Below are positions 1 through 8,044 of a DNA stretch of 25,711 nt, piece by piece. The notes below the pieces were generated by a model. The model was not told the DNA's origin. It searched no databases and worked only from the letters and a program-made list of their open reading frames with translations. Location of the stretch: assembly GCA_900546895.1 (NCBI GenBank), contig UREO01000006.1, positions 1 to 25,711 on the forward strand. The letters run 5' to 3'. Origin of the DNA: an uncultured Oscillospiraceae bacterium (GTDB lineage: Bacteria; Bacillota; Clostridia; Oscillospirales; Acutalibacteraceae). Position 1 is the first letter of the stretch; every line of letters begins with the position of its first letter. Both the position numbers and the translations under genes were made by a program.

Positions 1-79
1 AGCATTCCGCTTTCCGGCAGCAGGAATTTTGCGGCATTGCCTGACAGAGTTCGGTTTTTGTTTCAGACGCGAATGACAT
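1..79 (-). CDS. whiA: WhiA N-terminus (partial, runs off the left edge)
   Basis: Only the first 26 codons lie inside the window. The peptide begins MSFASETKTEL and continues with a CCRKAE stretch. This matches the start of WhiA, a DNA-binding protein with a homing-endonuclease-like fold that affects division and chromosome segregation in Gram-positive bacteria. The ATG at 79 follows a GGGAG ribosome binding site 7 bases upstream. It starts 21 bases after the rapZ stop, and rapZ-whiA is a conserved gene pair in Firmicutes, which supports a call made from so little sequence. The helix-turn-helix part is outside the window. Confidence 0.8.
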   Translation of the reverse strand, partial: MSFASETKTELCQAMPQNSCCRKAEC

Positions 80-100
80 TTTTGCACGCTCCCGATTCTG

Positions 101-961
101 TTATTGCTTTTGAATATCGCGGTGGTTGACGCTTGTCCTCCTATTCTGTTCCAGCAGATGATTGTACAGAAGTTGGGCCAGGGCAACGGAGCGGTGATGT
201 CCGCCAGTGCAGCCAATCGCAATCACAAGCTGGCTTTTTCCTTCGTTGCAGTAGAGCGGGATCATGTAATCGATCAGATTCAAAAAGCGTTCGATAAAGC
301 CCTGCGTCTGCTCCCATTTCATCACATAGCTGCGCACCGGCTCGTCAAGCCCGGTCAGATTGCGCAAATTCTCAACATAGTAGGGGTTAGGCAGACAACG
401 CACGTCAAACACCAAATCCGACTCGGCGGGAATCCCATACTTGAATCCAAAGGAAACACAGTGGATCATCAGCGCGTCGGAGGAATCACCCAGAAACAGA
501 CCGGAAATGCGTTTTTTTAATTGCGCGGGCGAAAGATACGAGGTATCGATGATATAATCCGCGCATTCGCGGACTGGCTTTAAAACATCCCGTTCCAGCT
601 TTACGGCCTGTTCCAGCGAACCAAGGCAGTTTTCCACCAGCGGATGCTTGCGGCGGGTTTCCTTAAAACGGTTCATCAGCACAGAATCGTTCGCGTCCAG
701 AAACAGAATTTTATATTCCTTGTTTTCGCTTTTCATCTGGTCCAGCGTTTCAAACAGGCTGGAAAACATGTCCCCTCCGCGGATATCGGTGACGACCGCT
801 ACCCGGGACAGCGTACCTTTCGCCTGTTTGGACATTTCGTAGAAAGCGATGATCAGCTTAGGCGGAATATTATCTATGCAGTAAAAGCCGATATCCTCCA
901 ACGCGTCAATGGCGCGGGATTTGCCCGCGCCAGAAAGGCCCGTAATAATTAGAAACTCCAT
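101..961 (-). CDS. rapZ: RapZ/YvcJ family nucleotide-binding protein
   Basis: This is a 286-residue P-loop protein of the RapZ (YvcJ) family, full length for the family. Walker A is GLSGAGKS at residues 8-15. The C-terminal half carries the family's conserved GCTGGHHRSVALA stretch near residue 252. In Escherichia coli RapZ is an RNase E adaptor controlling GlmS through small RNAs. In Bacillus the homologue binds and hydrolyses nucleotides and its target is less clear, so the wall-precursor link here is inference from family and context. The ATG at 961 is preceded by GGGAGG. The gene lies 9 bases after murB and just before whiA, so it is translated within the hprK operon. Confidence 0.95.
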   Translation of the reverse strand: MEFLIITGLSGAGKSRAIDALEDIGFYCIDNIPPKLIIAFYEMSKQAKGTLSRVAVVTDIRGGDMFSSLFETLDQMKSENKEYKILFLDANDSVLMNRFKETRRKHPLVENCLGSLEQAVKLERDVLKPVRECADYIIDTSYLSPAQLKKRISGLFLGDSSDALMIHCVSFGFKYGIPAESDLVFDVRCLPNPYYVENLRNLTGLDEPVRSYVMKWEQTQGFIERFLNLIDYMIPLYCNEGKSQLVIAIGCTGGHHRSVALAQLLYNHLLEQNRRTSVNHRDIQKQ

Positions 962-970
962 AATTCCTCC

Positions 971-1882
971 CTAACCGCCAATGGTTTTCACTTCGCATTC
1001 CAAAGATACCTTCGTCTGCCGATAAACCGTATCCTGAATGATTTTAATCAGCTCCGTCACATCCCGGCAGGTTGCTGTGCCGGTATTGACAATAAAGCCC
1101 GCGTGCTTGGGGCTGACCATCGCGCCCCCCACCGTTCTGCCCTTCAGGCCGCAGGCCTCGATCAGAGTGCCGGCAAAGTGGCCCTCCGGCCGTTTAAACA
1201 CGCTTCCAGCGCTCGGCATCTCCAGCGGCTGCTTTGATTTTCTGCGGCTGTAAAGGTCATCCATTTCCGCCGAAATTTCGTCCTGATCCCCCGGCTTCAG
1301 ATCGAGCCTGAGCTCCAGAATGGTGTATCCGTTATCGGTATAGGCGCTGCGGCGGTAACCCAGCCGCAGCGCCTCGCCGGACAGCGTGCCGATTTTCCCT
1401 TCCTTTGTAACATGCGTACAGGAAAGAAGCACGCTCTTCATTTCCTGATTGTAGGCGCCCGCGTTCATAAATGCGGCCCCGCCCGCCGCTCCGGGAATTC
1501 CCCACGCGAACTCAAGGCCGGTCAGCGAACGCTCCCGGGCAAAAACGCAAACCCCCGCCAGGGACGCGCCCGCGCCGCAGGAAACCGTACCGTCCGGGTT
1601 CTGCCTGATTTCACGGAATTCGCCGTCCAGCGCGACAACCGCGCCCCGTATCCCGTCGTCGCTCACAAGCATGTTGGAGCCGTTTCCGATCGGCATCAGC
1701 GGCACTTCCAGTTCGGCCGCCGCGCGGTACAGTTTCTGGATTTCCGCACGCGAGGACACAGTAATAAACAAATCCGCCGGTCCTCCGATTTTAAAGGTGG
1801 TGTGCCTGCTCATCGGTTCCTTGCGGCTGACTTTACAGCCCAGGTCTTCCGCCGTCAGGGCAAGCTGTTCTAAATGATTCAT
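971..1882 (-). CDS. murB: UDP-N-acetylenolpyruvoylglucosamine reductase
   Basis: MurB is a cytoplasmic FAD enzyme that reduces UDP-GlcNAc-enolpyruvate to UDP-MurNAc with NADPH, the second committed step of peptidoglycan synthesis. The 303-residue protein shows the FAD-binding part with PMPIGNGSNMLV and GIPGAAGGAAFMNAGAY, and the C-terminal substrate part with SAGSVFKRP, whose serine is the expected proton donor, followed by LIEACGLKG. Its length fits the shorter MurB class common in Firmicutes. The ATG at 1882 has GGAGG at ideal spacing. It is the third gene of the hprK operon, 66 bases after the PHP gene, and that gap can fold into a hairpin (separate entry). Confidence 0.97.
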   Translation of the reverse strand: MNHLEQLALTAEDLGCKVSRKEPMSRHTTFKIGGPADLFITVSSRAEIQKLYRAAAELEVPLMPIGNGSNMLVSDDGIRGAVVALDGEFREIRQNPDGTVSCGAGASLAGVCVFARERSLTGLEFAWGIPGAAGGAAFMNAGAYNQEMKSVLLSCTHVTKEGKIGTLSGEALRLGYRRSAYTDNGYTILELRLDLKPGDQDEISAEMDDLYSRRKSKQPLEMPSAGSVFKRPEGHFAGTLIEACGLKGRTVGGAMVSPKHAGFIVNTGTATCRDVTELIKIIQDTVYRQTKVSLECEVKTIGG

Positions 1883-1896
1883 TGTTTCCTCCGGCT

Positions 1897-1943
1897 ATTC
1901 CGACAATGTCAATCGGATTTACGGCAATCCGGACAATCGGAAT
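1897..1943 (-). other. intercistronic hairpin before murB
   Basis: The gap between the PHP gene and murB contains nested inverted repeats: ATTCCGA (1897-1903) with TCGGAAT (1937-1943), TGTC (1907-1910) with GACA (1932-1935), and CGGATT (1914-1919) with AATCCG (1926-1931). Together they give a 17-pair stem with small bulges and a 6-base loop. No U-run follows on the minus strand, so it is unlikely to be a terminator. An mRNA-stability or processing element is possible. Confidence 0.5.
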
Positions 1944-1948
1944 CATTT

Positions 1949-2689
1949 TTACTGTAATAAAGGATCGCTAAAAACATTCGTATACTCCCTGAGATATGCC
2001 TGAAAACGCTCTACGCTGGAGTTCACCACAAGCTCCTCGGGGAAATCCACTTCCTTCAACAGCGCCAGCGACCGGTCAAAACAGCCCACCAGGCTGGAAA
2101 AATGGGAATCCGTGTTGACAATAACAGGCACGTCGCGCTTTTTACAGATTTCCATGATCTTTTTGCAGTTGGGGATGGACGACTCCCTTCCGGTAAAACT
2201 GCTTTCGTTCAGCTCCACCAGCTTTCCCCGACGCCCGAATTCCGGGATCACCGACTCGTAATCGTACCGGTATTTCTGCGTACCGCTGTGCCCGATTACC
2301 TGAATATGCGAATTCTTCGCAATATTCATCCATGCGTTTGTAACTTCCTCGACAGTCGGCCTTTCCTTCGGAATCGCTTCCGCGTGGATGGAGGCAACCA
2401 CCCAGTCCATCGTCGAGATGCTGTCCTTTTCAAGGTCGATACTGCCGTCAAAATCAATAATATTAGTCTCCTGCCCGCGCAGGACAAGCACCCCTTCCAG
2501 AAGATGTGGAACGATCCGTAAATTGTGAAAATACCAGCGGCCCGGCGCACCCGGCATGGTGATGCCGTGGTCGGTAATAGCGATGGCATAGAGCTTCTTT
2601 AAAAATGCTGCGTGCACCATTTCCTGTAAGGTACTGTAGGCGTGTGTGGACGCGATTGTATGCGTATGCGTATCTGCGATGATATTCAT
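1949..2689 (-). CDS. PHP-domain phosphatase, YcdX type
   Basis: This 246-residue protein has a PHP (polymerase and histidinol phosphatase) fold of the YcdX-like group. These are metal-dependent phosphatases whose natural substrate is mostly unknown. Expected metal ligands are visible: DTHTHT at residues 6-11, the ITDHG motif near residue 40, VASIHAE near 100, VIGHSGT near 135 and VNTDSHF near 192. The ATG at 2689 has GGAG five to six bases upstream. It follows hprK by 34 bases and precedes murB, so it is co-transcribed with carbon-control and wall genes. A sugar-phosphate substrate is a guess from context. Histidinol phosphatase is less likely because no his genes are nearby. Confidence 0.85.
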   Translation of the reverse strand: MNIIADTHTHTIASTHAYSTLQEMVHAAFLKKLYAIAITDHGITMPGAPGRWYFHNLRIVPHLLEGVLVLRGQETNIIDFDGSIDLEKDSISTMDWVVASIHAEAIPKERPTVEEVTNAWMNIAKNSHIQVIGHSGTQKYRYDYESVIPEFGRRGKLVELNESSFTGRESSIPNCKKIMEICKKRDVPVIVNTDSHFSSLVGCFDRSLALLKEVDFPEELVVNSSVERFQAYLREYTNVFSDPLLQ

Positions 2690-2723
2690 GTTTACTCCAA
2701 GCTTCTATTCCCTTATTCCTGTA

Positions 2724-3689
2724 TTATAAATCCAGATCCAGCTTTTTTTCCGATTCCTGCAGCACGGAAATATCCATGCCGAGGTTCTGCATCAGCTCCT
2801 GCGCCGCGTTATAGCCCATCTTTTTTTGACGGTTGTTCATGGCGGCCACTTCGATGATGATTGCAAGGTTTCTGCCCGGCTTCACCGGAATGGTCAGCAC
2901 GGGCACCTTGATGCCAAGAATTTCCGTGTATTCGCTGTCGATGCCCATACGGTCGTAGACCTTATTATTGTCCCAGATTTCCATGTTGATCACCATGTCG
3001 ATCTTTTCCGTCAGCTTGACGGCGCCCATTCCGAAAATTCGGCGGGCGTTAATAATGCCTATGCCGCGAAGCTCAATAAAATGCCGAATGTTGTCCGGGG
3101 CTTGTCCGACCAGCGATCTAGCGGACACCTTGCGTATTTCCACCGCGTCGTCCGCGATCAGACGGTGACCGCGCTTAACCAGCTCTATGGCTGTTTCGCT
3201 TTTTCCGACGCCGCTGTCGCCGACCAGAAGGATTCCCTCGCCGTAAACCTCGATCAGCACCCCATGGCGCGTAATCCGCGGGGCAAGCTCCACGTTCATG
3301 AAGGAAACAAGGGAAGCCACCAGGCTGGAGGTCGTCTCCGGCGTTGTTAAAAGCGGTATTTCATGGGTTTTGACTGCCTCCAGCAGTTCGGACATCGGCT
3401 CTATGCTGCGCGCAATAATCGCGGCGGGAGGCTTTTGGGAAAAAATCTCGTTCAAAACCGTGCTGCGCTTATCGGAGGAAATCGACCTCAGAAAGGAGGC
3501 CTCCGCGTTGCCGAAAATAATAATGCGCCTTGTATCGTAATAATCATAGAACCCGTTCAGTTCCAGTCCCGGGCGGTTGACATCCGTGGAAGAAATCAAA
3601 ATATCTTCAGGGTCTCCGGGCATATAAATCGTATCCAGCGACAGCTCGCCAATCACCTTGGACAGAGGCACCGTAAAATTGCTAGTCAA
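2724..3689 (-). CDS. hprK: HPr kinase/phosphorylase
   Basis: HprK phosphorylates HPr on the regulatory serine and also removes the phosphate, coupling glycolytic state to CcpA-type catabolite repression. The 321-residue protein is typical in length. It has the N-terminal domain, then Walker A GDSGVGKS at 157-164, the catalytic DDAVEI at 180-185 and the family signature starting ELRGIGIIN at about 206, followed by RRIFGMGAV. The start is a TTG at 3689, with AGGTG placed five bases before it. No in-frame ATG nearby would keep the conserved N-terminus. A promoter with a perfect TATAAT lies upstream, so it is the first gene of the operon. Confidence 0.96.
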   Translation of the reverse strand: MTSNFTVPLSKVIGELSLDTIYMPGDPEDILISSTDVNRPGLELNGFYDYYDTRRIIIFGNAEASFLRSISSDKRSTVLNEIFSQKPPAAIIARSIEPMSELLEAVKTHEIPLLTTPETTSSLVASLVSFMNVELAPRITRHGVLIEVYGEGILLVGDSGVGKSETAIELVKRGHRLIADDAVEIRKVSARSLVGQAPDNIRHFIELRGIGIINARRIFGMGAVKLTEKIDMVINMEIWDNNKVYDRMGIDSEYTEILGIKVPVLTIPVKPGRNLAIIIEVAAMNNRQKKMGYNAAQELMQNLGMDISVLQESEKKLDLDL

Positions 3690-3740
3690 AAAAACACCTG
3701 CTTCCCTTTTTTATAATATATAGGATATTATGATATATTT

Positions 3741-3769
3741 ATTATATCTCAACCGGCGAAAAGTTTAAA
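3741..3769 (-). promoter_or_regulatory. candidate sigma-A promoter for hprK operon
   Basis: On the minus strand TTTAAA (3764-3769) is followed after 17 bases by a perfect TATAAT (3741-3746). The -35 matches the consensus at 4 of 6 positions. The leader to the TTG start would be about 45 bases. It lies between the cdaR terminator and hprK, where an operon promoter is expected. A second AT-rich candidate, TTGAGA with TAATAT, overlaps it. Confidence 0.55.
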
Positions 3770-3801
3770 GCCAATAATTAAATAATATCGCACACTTTCA
3801 G

Positions 3802-3843
3802 AAAAACACCCCCGCCTGCAGTTTCTTGCAGCCGGAGGTGTTT
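3802..3843 (-). terminator. intrinsic terminator of cdaAR
   Basis: An inverted repeat runs from AAACACC (3804-3810) to GGTGTTT (3837-3843), with a long GC-rich stem holding two mismatches and a 5-base loop. On the minus strand it is followed by TTTTTC. It stands 66 bases after the cdaR stop, so it ends the cdaA-cdaR transcript before the hprK promoter. Confidence 0.8.
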
Positions 3844-3908
3844 GCTATCCGTTTTCACGGCGTCATTCATTTCATTGCAAGGGCCGAATAAAGCAGATTT
3901 TTTACGGG

Positions 3909-5186
3909 CTACCCGCTTTTGGAGGCAACGCTGATATTTGCCATGTAGCTTCCGTACACCCAGGCGCTTACGGAATTCCCCACACTGATGGTGACCGGCA
4001 TTTCCGTGTGCCCGGTGAAATTTTCCTTGCCGGACATATCGATCTGAGCAGAAAGACTGTTTTCCGTCAGCTTGGAAATCTCAGCCTCCGGCCCGACCAC
4101 CGTAACCGTCAGGGTCTTGGTATAAACGGTGGCGGACTTGTCGGCCGCAAGATTTTTAACGGTGAAATTATTGACCACCATTTGCCGCGTGGACATGGAA
4201 CTCAAATCCAGCGTAACCTTGGCAACCGGAACATTACTCAGATTCTTGCAGGTAGCCGGAAGGGTAACGTTTACGTCAAAGGAATTTCTCGTCGGGCTGA
4301 TACCCGAAAAATCCAGCGGAGCAAGACTGATCTCCGTCAGGTTGGCCAGTACATCCTGCGGGCCCGCCACTTCAATAGTCTGAGGGTCAATTTTGATCTG
4401 ACCGGAGGCAAACGACAGGCCCAGAGGCTTGTTGGTAAAGCTCACGTTGAGAGGCAGGACCTGCCTTGCAAGGACGGGAATGGTCACATCCACCTTCTGC
4501 TCGCTCATTTTCAGCTTGTTGCTCGCAATTTTATTGCCGTTTGCGTCGTACATGACCAAATCGGTCGCAAAGCTTTTGGTTTCTTTCAGCGTATCGCTGA
4601 TCTCGTACTGTACAGACACTTTGTTAATCTGTGAGACTTCTTTTTCAGGACCCGAAACCGTAACCGTGTCGCTGCTAAAGGTAGGTGAGCTGACAAAGAA
4701 AGCGGGATCGGACTGATAACCGGACTTGTATTTGATGTCATTCTGGATGGTAAAGGTCTTTTCCGCATACCGGTCCACTGTAATGATCGCCTGGCTGGGG
4801 GAAATGGAAACCCAATCGTAATCGGAAAGGGTCCCCTTTTTCTGAACCGATAAATTAAATGTGTAGCTTCCGGGACTGGTAATAGTGGAAGCCAGCGGAG
4901 CCACAACCTGCATATCGGAAGCCTTGATCTGATTGACGATCAGGCTGTTGCCTTTAATGGACACGGTCGCGGTCTGGTCGACCGGACTGAAAACCTTTAA
5001 CCCGTCCTCCTGCGCTGCGTCCGACAGATTGATGACGACCGGCACATCGGTGATTTGCCTTGGAAACTCCTCCGTGTTTCCGGTAGCCATAAAAATCCAC
5101 AGGACGATGGAAAAAAGGACGGAAAACAGCATTACAAATTTATCATCATAAAATAAACGTCCTATGTTAAATTTTCTATGCTTCAT
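3909..5186 (-). CDS. cdaR: YbbR-domain regulator of diadenylate cyclase (CdaR)
   Basis: CdaR binds the membrane cyclase CdaA and tunes c-di-AMP production. The 425-residue protein has one N-terminal transmembrane helix (about residues 18-35, FVMLFSVLFSIVLWIFMATG) and then an extracytoplasmic region of four beta-rich YbbR-like repeats, at about 45-130, 140-225, 230-320 and 325-415. Repeat boundaries are estimated by eye. The start codon overlaps the cdaA stop as ATGA (5183-5186), indicating translational coupling. In many Firmicutes glmM follows, but here a terminator follows instead. Confidence 0.92.
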   Translation of the reverse strand: MKHRKFNIGRLFYDDKFVMLFSVLFSIVLWIFMATGNTEEFPRQITDVPVVINLSDAAQEDGLKVFSPVDQTATVSIKGNSLIVNQIKASDMQVVAPLASTITSPGSYTFNLSVQKKGTLSDYDWVSISPSQAIITVDRYAEKTFTIQNDIKYKSGYQSDPAFFVSSPTFSSDTVTVSGPEKEVSQINKVSVQYEISDTLKETKSFATDLVMYDANGNKIASNKLKMSEQKVDVTIPVLARQVLPLNVSFTNKPLGLSFASGQIKIDPQTIEVAGPQDVLANLTEISLAPLDFSGISPTRNSFDVNVTLPATCKNLSNVPVAKVTLDLSSMSTRQMVVNNFTVKNLAADKSATVYTKTLTVTVVGPEAEISKLTENSLSAQIDMSGKENFTGHTEMPVTISVGNSVSAWVYGSYMANISVASKSG

Positions 5187-6067
5187 TTCTTTTTCGCCCT
5201 CCTGATCGAAGGGATGATGCTCTGACGTTTCTCGCCGGGTTCGGCCTCACTGGTCAGGATCAGGCTTTCCAGCTCGCTTTTCAGCGTTTCCCTGGTATAA
5301 TTGCGCGTAAGGACGCCGTTTACGGCAACGGAAATCTGGCCCGTCTCTTCGGACACCACAACCACAACGGCATCGGAGTTCTCACTCATGCCGATCGCGG
5401 CGCGGTGGCGGGTGCCGAGTTCAATGCTGACACTGTCGTTCTTTGTCAGCGGCAGAATGCAGCCCGCGGCATACACCATACCGTCACGCATAATCATGGC
5501 GCCGTCGTGAAGCGGAGCCTTGTTGAAAAAAACATTGCAGATAATGGGCGGGGACGGAATGGCATTCACCACTGTGCCCGTATCAATAATATCACCCAGC
5601 TTTGTCTGCATTTCAAAAACAATCAGGGCACCCGTTTTCTGTTTCTGCAGAACCGCCGCGGCATCCACAACGGCATTCACGCCCCTGCGGTTTTGCTGCC
5701 TCATCGTTTCAAGGTCATCGTTTGAAACCCCGAACAGCCAGTGCTTATTCCCCATCCCGCTGCGGCCGATCTGTTCCAGCGCACGCCGGATTTCCGGCTG
5801 AAAGACCACCATAACGGCCACAACGCTGAATTGAAAAAAATAGGTCAGCAGGTTTTTCATCATATAAAGCTTCAGGGCATAGGACACCCCCCACACAGCC
5901 AGAAGCACAATAATTCCTTTAATCAGCTGTTCCGCTCTTGTTTCACGAACCAGTTTGATTCCACTGTAAAGGATAAAGGAAACCAGAATGACGTCTAACG
6001 CATCGGAAACACGAAACAGTTTCACAATACCGATAAACGAATTCCATATGGTTACAACGACATCCAT
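5183..6067 (-). CDS. cdaA: diadenylate cyclase, CdaA type
   Basis: CdaA makes cyclic di-AMP from two ATP molecules at the membrane. c-di-AMP controls potassium and osmolyte transport and affects wall integrity. The 294-residue protein has three predicted N-terminal transmembrane helices (about residues 25-40, 48-68 and 75-90), then the DisA_N (DAC) catalytic domain. That domain has the DGA motif at 188-190 in APLHDGAMIM and the ATP-binding RHR motif in GTRHRAA at 218-224. Both catalytic motifs are intact. The ATG at 6067 is preceded by AAGGGAAG. A candidate promoter lies directly upstream, and cdaR overlaps the end. Confidence 0.96.
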   Translation of the reverse strand: MDVVVTIWNSFIGIVKLFRVSDALDVILVSFILYSGIKLVRETRAEQLIKGIIVLLAVWGVSYALKLYMMKNLLTYFFQFSVVAVMVVFQPEIRRALEQIGRSGMGNKHWLFGVSNDDLETMRQQNRRGVNAVVDAAAVLQKQKTGALIVFEMQTKLGDIIDTGTVVNAIPSPPIICNVFFNKAPLHDGAMIMRDGMVYAAGCILPLTKNDSVSIELGTRHRAAIGMSENSDAVVVVVSEETGQISVAVNGVLTRNYTRETLKSELESLILTSEAEPGEKRQSIIPSIRRAKKK

Positions 6068-6107
6068 AACTTACTTCCCTTCGTCAGAATAAGGCACATC
6101 CCTTTTA

Positions 6108-6135
6108 ATTTTAACATATATAATTTGATATGCAA
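6108..6135 (-). promoter_or_regulatory. candidate sigma-A promoter for cdaAR
   Basis: TTGCAT (6130-6135) and TAAAAT (6108-6113) on the minus strand are separated by 16 bases. Each box differs little from TTGACA and TATAAT. The predicted leader is about 35 bases. It lies in the 85-base gap after the upstream aminotransferase gene, where I see no clear terminator, so some read-through is possible. Confidence 0.6.
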
Positions 6136-6152
6136 TCCTTTTATCTTTATTT

Positions 6153-7289
6153 TCAGATTATTTTCATCAGAGTCGAAACAAAACTGTTAATTTCGCCTAA
6201 ATTGCTGAAAGCGGACGGGCAGACCCGCACGGTACCTTGTGTCAGAGTCCCCATAAAATCATGCGCCGCAGGCGCGCAGTGCAGCCCTGCGCGCACCGCA
6301 AAGCCCCGGGTGTTCAGCTTCTGCGCGATAGTTTCGCTGGGAACGTCGCCTACATTGAACGAAAGTACCGGTGCGAAATACGGCGCGTCCGGCTCCGCCG
6401 TGTAAAGCTTCACGCTTTTTATTTCCGACAGTCTTTTATACAGATGCCGAATCAGCGACATCTCATGCTGATAGATCGTGTAGACCCCGCGGCCTTTCAC
6501 GAATTCAATTCCCGCCCTCAGCCCGGAGATGCCCGGCATGTTCTGAGTGCCGCTTTCCATGCGGTCCGGCATGCTGGAAGGCTGTTCCAGCAAAAGAGAG
6601 TTGGTCCCGGTTCCGCCTTCAATGATCGTAGGAAGCGCCGCGCCGGACGGCGTAATCAGCATACCGCTTCCCATCGGTCCGTAAAGGCCCTTATGGCCCG
6701 CAATACAGAGATAGTCGAAACCGCCGTCCGCCATATCAATCGGCAGAACGCCCGCCGACTGTGCACAGTCGACCGCAATCGGGATGCCGTAAATATGGCC
6801 CAGCGCGGCAATGCGCTCGACCGGCAGCCGGATTCCCCAGACATTGGAAGCGTGTGTACAGACAATAAGCTTCGTGTTTTCCTTGATCGCACTGCGAAAA
6901 GCGTCTACCGTGGCGTCGTTATCGCCCGGAAAAACCCGTGCTCTGGTAACAGTCACTCCGGACTCCATCAGTTTTTGCAGGGGCCGCATGACGGCGTTGT
7001 GCTCAAGGCAGGAAACCACCGCGTGGTCGCCGGGCCTGAGCAACCCTTTTATCACATAATTCAGCGCATGCGTACAATTCAGAGTAAATACAACGCATTC
7101 CGGCCCCGGCGCATGAAAAAAATCAGCCGCTGCCTTACGGCAGCGGTAAACCTCCTCTGCCGCTGCAAGCGACATACTGTGGCCGGCGCGTCCGGGGTTG
7201 GCCCCATAATTTCTCAAAGCAACATTCACCGCACTTAGAACGGAATTCGGCTTTGGGTACGTAGTCGCGGCATTGTCAAGATAAATCAT
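6153..7289 (-). CDS. class V aminotransferase, cysteine desulfurase-like
   Basis: This 378-residue fold-type I PLP enzyme resembles NifS/SufS-like cysteine desulfurases, in particular the family often labelled cysteine desulfurase family protein in Clostridia. It shows the N-terminal YLDNAATTYPKP, His97 in SCLEHNAV, Asp174 in IAVDCAQSAG, the PLP lysine K200 in IAGHKGLYGP, and a candidate persulfide cysteine C338 in RAGLHCAP. That last motif is group II (SufS-like) in style. It probably removes sulfur or selenium from cysteine or selenocysteine and passes it to an acceptor. Its ATG overlaps the stop of the DUF3343 gene (ATGA at 7286-7289), so the pair is translationally coupled. No IscU/SufU scaffold is adjacent. 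Confidence 0.85.
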   Translation of the reverse strand: MIYLDNAATTYPKPNSVLSAVNVALRNYGANPGRAGHSMSLAAAEEVYRCRKAAADFFHAPGPECVVFTLNCTHALNYVIKGLLRPGDHAVVSCLEHNAVMRPLQKLMESGVTVTRARVFPGDNDATVDAFRSAIKENTKLIVCTHASNVWGIRLPVERIAALGHIYGIPIAVDCAQSAGVLPIDMADGGFDYLCIAGHKGLYGPMGSGMLITPSGAALPTIIEGGTGTNSLLLEQPSSMPDRMESGTQNMPGISGLRAGIEFVKGRGVYTIYQHEMSLIRHLYKRLSEIKSVKLYTAEPDAPYFAPVLSFNVGDVPSETIAQKLNTRGFAVRAGLHCAPAAHDFMGTLTQGTVRVCPSAFSNLGEINSFVSTLMKII

Positions 7290-7513
7290 AATGATCCGGC
7301 TCTTTCCGCTCGTCCAAGTATTTTAATGCCGGCACCGACTAAAATACTCTCCGCCTCATCCGTTCTGTCGGGAACATATATACTGTAACCGCAGCCGGCA
7401 CGGTTGCCGCCCGGTGTTCTTTCAACATAAGCTTTAATACCGTAGCTGAATAGGATGTCGCGGCTCTTCATGGCATACGTGATTGAACTAATCAAAATCA
7501 TCGGTTTGCTCAT
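7286..7513 (-). CDS. DUF3343 putative Se/S carrier-like protein
   Basis: This is a 75-residue protein of the DUF3343 / putative Se-S carrier family. It starts MSKPMILISS and has one candidate carrier cysteine in the NRAGCGYSIYV stretch (C41), placed as in this family, followed by a short C-terminal domain. I chose the ATG at 7513 because GAGAGGTG sits six bases upstream; an in-frame GTG nine bases earlier lies within that site. It overlaps the desulfurase gene by four bases. The natural inference is that the enzyme loads sulfur or selenium onto this small protein. No experiment on the family is assumed. Confidence 0.8.
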   Translation of the reverse strand: MSKPMILISSITYAMKSRDILFSYGIKAYVERTPGGNRAGCGYSIYVPDRTDEAESILVGAGIKILGRAERAGSL

Positions 7514-7573
7514 GATAATCACCTCTCTGTTTTTACTACAGAGTATGCCGGAAACATGCCTTTTGACTATCGG

Positions 7574-8044
7574 TTATGATTCAATAAGACATACCGCGTG
7601 AGCGGCAATTCCTTTGCCGGCACCGGTAAATCCAAGCTGCTCCTCGGTGGTGGCCTTTACGCTGATTTGATCCAGATCAACCCCGCAGGCCGCCGCCAGC
7701 CTCTCCCTCATGGCTGCAATATAGGGCTTTAATTTCGGCGCCTGCGCAACGACCGTGGCGTCAATATTTGCAATATGGTAATTCTTTTGAGCAAGAAGCG
7801 TACAAACCCGCGTAAGCAGCACAAGGCTGTCCGCGCTTTTGAAAGCGGGATCCGTGTCCGGAAAATGCGTCCCGATATCGCCGAGAGCGGCGGCCCCCAA
7901 AAGGGAGTCGGCGACGGCGTGGGCAAGCACGTCCGCGTCGGAGTGGCCCAGAAGGCCCTTGTCATACGGAATTTCAACACCGCCTAAAATCAGCTTTCTG
8001 CCTTCCGTCAGCCGGTGCACATCGTAGCCGTGGCCGATTCTCAT
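7574..8044 (-). CDS. ispF: 2-C-methyl-D-erythritol 2,4-cyclodiphosphate synthase
   Basis: IspF closes CDP-methylerythritol 2-phosphate to the cyclodiphosphate in the MEP isoprenoid pathway. The 156-residue protein begins MRIGHGYDVHRL, in which Asp8 and His10 are metal ligands. It then has the LLGHSDADVLAHAVADSLLGAAALGDIG block, shown here as its key parts GHSDADV and GDIG, and ends with the VKATTEEQLGFTG motif. The ATG at 8044 overlaps the ispD stop as ATGA and has GGGAGGTG five bases upstream, so an in-frame longer version is rejected. Length and motifs are standard. Confidence 0.97.
   Translation of the reverse strand: MRIGHGYDVHRLTEGRKLILGGVEIPYDKGLLGHSDADVLAHAVADSLLGAAALGDIGTHFPDTDPAFKSADSLVLLTRVCTLLAQKNYHIANIDATVVAQAPKLKPYIAAMRERLAAACGVDLDQISVKATTEEQLGFTGAGKGIAAHAVCLIES

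Noticed and set aside
6237..7238. A 333-codon plus-strand open frame
   Set aside because: It lies wholly antisense to the desulfurase gene, whose motifs and catalytic residues are intact. The translation is Arg/His-rich with no domain, as expected for a shadow frame in GC-rich coding DNA.
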